Source of the DNA: an uncultured Clostridia bacterium
Lineage (GTDB): Bacteria; Bacillota; Clostridia; Oscillospirales; CAG-272
Reading direction: 5' to 3'
DNA: 6,630 nucleotides
Assembly (NCBI GenBank): GCA_947627815.1
Contig: CANQXN010000096.1
Location: forward strand, 1-6,630
Below are positions 5,207 to 6,630 of the stretch, one piece after another. The notes beneath the pieces were generated by a model. That model worked only from the letters and a program-made list of their open reading frames with translations. It ran no database searches and was not told where the DNA came from. The position numbers and the translations under genes are program-made. The first letter of the stretch is position 1; each line of letters starts with the position of its first letter.

Positions 5207-6630
5207 CATGCCGATTTTCTGTTCCACTTCAGAGATGTTGATGGAAAGCAGGCGGGATACGCCGCGTTCCTGCATGGTGACGCCATAGAGGGTGTTCGCG
5301 GCTTCCATCGTGCCGCGACGGTGAGAAATAACGATAAACTGCGTTTTGTCGCAAAAGCTCTGTGCATAGTTGGCAAAGCGGGAGACATTGACCTCATCGA
5401 GCGCCGACTCAATTTCATCGAGCAGGCAGAAGGGCGGGGGATTGATCTTGAAAATGGCAAGCAGGATGGCGATGGCCACAAAGACCTGTTCACCGCCCGA
5501 AAGCGATTGCAGATTTTTGATGAGTTTGCCGGGCGGCGAGACGCTGATTTCGATGCCGCTCTCTAAGACATGCTCGGGATCGGTGAGCGAAAGATGCGCC
5601 GAACCGCCGCCGAAGAGGTCGCGGAAGGTCAGGGCGAAATTCTTGTTGATCTCTTCAAAGGCGTCGGTAAAGCGCTGTCGCATTTCCTGTTCGAGCTGGC
5701 TGACGATGCCGGAATATTTCTCCCGGCTGGCGGTAAGGTCGGCGATCTGCCGCCCCTGCGTCTCGTACTGCTCCTTGACCTGCGCATACTCTTCCACAGC
5801 GCCCACATTGACGGGGCCGAGTTCGCGGATTCGGTTGCGCAGTTTGTTCTGCTCGCTGACCGATTTGCTCCTGGTTTCGGCGGTGATGGGCGGATAATCG
5901 AGCGAGAGCGCATCGGCGTAGCTCAGTTCGTAGTCGTCCCAGAGGCGTTCGCTGATCTTGTCTTTTTCGTTTTGCAGGTTGGAGCGCTTGTTTTCGAGAT
6001 TGGCCACCTGTTTGTAGCAGGTATCTCGCTCGCGGCTTTTGTCGTCGATTTTTTCATTGAGCGCTTGTGCGGCGCGACCGAGATCGTCGGCTTCGTTTTC
6101 CTGTGCCAGCGCGTCGGCCTGTGTTGTTTCAATGGTGTGATCCAAGTTGTCACAGCGGCCGGCCAGTGACGCGGCGCTTTCCCGCAGGCGCTCTTCTTCC
6201 TGTCGGCTTTCGTCTATGACGGCTTGCAGCGCCTCTTTTTCGGCAACGACGCGCGCGATTTCGTTTTCGGCCTGCGTCACGGCGAGGTGCGCGGCTTCGG
6301 TTTCGCTGCCCGCCACCGTCATCTGCAAAAGAAGATCGTTCAGCGCCTGATTCTTTTGCGCCAGTGACGCGCCGCTTTCTTCCGTCTCGCCGGCCAGCGT
6401 GTTGATCTGCGTTGTCAGTCGGTCGATCGTCTCTGTCAGCGATTGGATTTCGGCCTCTAAACGCTTGCAGGCGTCTTCCTCGGCGGATTTCCGGTTCTGC
6501 AAGTGGTTGGCAGATTCTGTCAAAGTCGCAAGACTGTCTTCACGGCCTTTCAACTGATCCCGTATCATGTCACGCGAAGTCTCTTCTGCCTTATACAGGG
6601 CGGAGAGGAGAAGATAGCCGTCGTTGAGTT
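5180..6630 (-). CDS. smc: Chromosome partition protein Smc, C-terminal half (start lies beyond the right edge)
   Basis: Smc is the ATPase of the condensin-like Smc-ScpAB complex that organises and separates the chromosome. The visible part, about 482 residues, is open from the window edge, so the true start and hinge lie outside. It opens with a long, Glu/Gln/Lys-rich coiled coil (about 6630-5840), passes through NRIRELGPVNVGAVEEYAQV, and closes with the C-terminal ATPase head. Head features are the FRDLFGGGSAHLSLTDP block, PPGKLIKNLQ, the ABC signature LSGGEQ at 5486-5503, Walker B FCLLDE at 5414-5431, the D-loop SALDEVNV, and the ISHRRGTMEAA switch region. The wording LSGGEQ-VFVAIAI resembles clostridial, especially Oscillospirales-type, Smc proteins. 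The post-hinge coil looks close to normal length. It ends 30 bases before ftsY. Confidence 0.97.
   Translation of the reverse strand, partial: LNDGYLLLSALYKAEETSRDMIRDQLKGREDSLATLTESANHLQNRKSAEEDACKRLEAEIQSLTETIDRLTTQINTLAGETEESGASLAQKNQALNDLLLQMTVAGSETEAAHLAVTQAENEIARVVAEKEALQAVIDESRQEEERLRESAASLAGRCDNLDHTIETTQADALAQENEADDLGRAAQALNEKIDDKSRERDTCYKQVANLENKRSNLQNEKDKISERLWDDYELSYADALSLDYPPITAETRSKSVSEQNKLRNRIRELGPVNVGAVEEYAQVKEQYETQGRQIADLTASREKYSGIVSQLEQEMRQRFTDAFEEINKNFALTFRDLFGGGSAHLSLTDPEHVLESGIEISVSPPGKLIKNLQSLSGGEQVFVAIAILLAIFKINPPPFCLLDEIESALDEVNVSRFANYAQSFCDKTQFIVISHRRGTMEAANTLYGVTMQERGVSRLLSINISEVEQKIGMKLTDKPTN

Noticed and set aside
5570..6169. A long open frame (199 codons) on the plus strand opposite smc, with others at 5370-5897, 4467-4883 and 1397-1942
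   Set aside because: These lie wholly or mostly opposite strongly supported minus-strand genes, have no recognisable family or motif, and are expected by-products of biased codon use in fairly GC-rich DNA.
1..6630. An undescribed defence, mobile or biosynthetic system
   Set aside because: Every substantial stretch is accounted for by known housekeeping families in a familiar order. I saw no foreign genes, repeat arrays or unexplained coding sequence.

Overview
The window is a compact block of housekeeping genes, all on the minus strand and close enough together to be one transcription unit. In order of transcription (right to left) they are: smc (C-terminal part, cut by the right edge), ftsY, rdgB, yhbY, a nadD-yqeK fusion, rsfS, and leuS (N-terminal part, cut by the left edge). 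Gaps between genes are only 29 to 78 bases. Each full gene start in the window has a purine-rich ribosome binding site 6 to 10 bases upstream. I see no tRNA or rRNA gene, CRISPR array, insertion sequence, phage gene or convincing terminator, and no gene-free stretch longer than 300 bases.

The gene content and protein wording point to a Firmicute (Bacillota) of class Clostridia, probably near Oscillospirales/Ruminococcaceae. The clues are the Smc head with LSGGEQ followed by VFVAIAI, a bacterial-type LeuRS with clostridial-style sequence and two Cys-x2-Cys pairs in its zinc regions, and the yhbY-nadD-yqeK-rsfS-leuS order. This placement rests on remembered family sequences, not on a search. 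Base composition is moderately GC-rich and most genes end in TGA.

The genes serve the cell core. Smc organises the chromosome. FtsY docks signal recognition particle complexes at the membrane. RdgB cleans non-canonical purine nucleotides from the pool. YhbY and RsfS act on ribosome assembly and ribosome availability. NadD makes the dinucleotide step of NAD synthesis, YqeK breaks down Ap4A-type nucleotides, and LeuRS charges tRNA-Leu.

The most notable features are two reading-frame breaks. leuS loses frame inside its editing domain near 672-700. The YqeK half of the nadD-yqeK fusion loses frame between its first conserved histidine and its HD motif, near 2484-2504. Each can be repaired by adding one base. 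Because leuS is essential and the rest of both proteins is well conserved, base-calling or assembly errors are the simplest explanation, but real mutations cannot be excluded from sequence alone. I found no undescribed system here.
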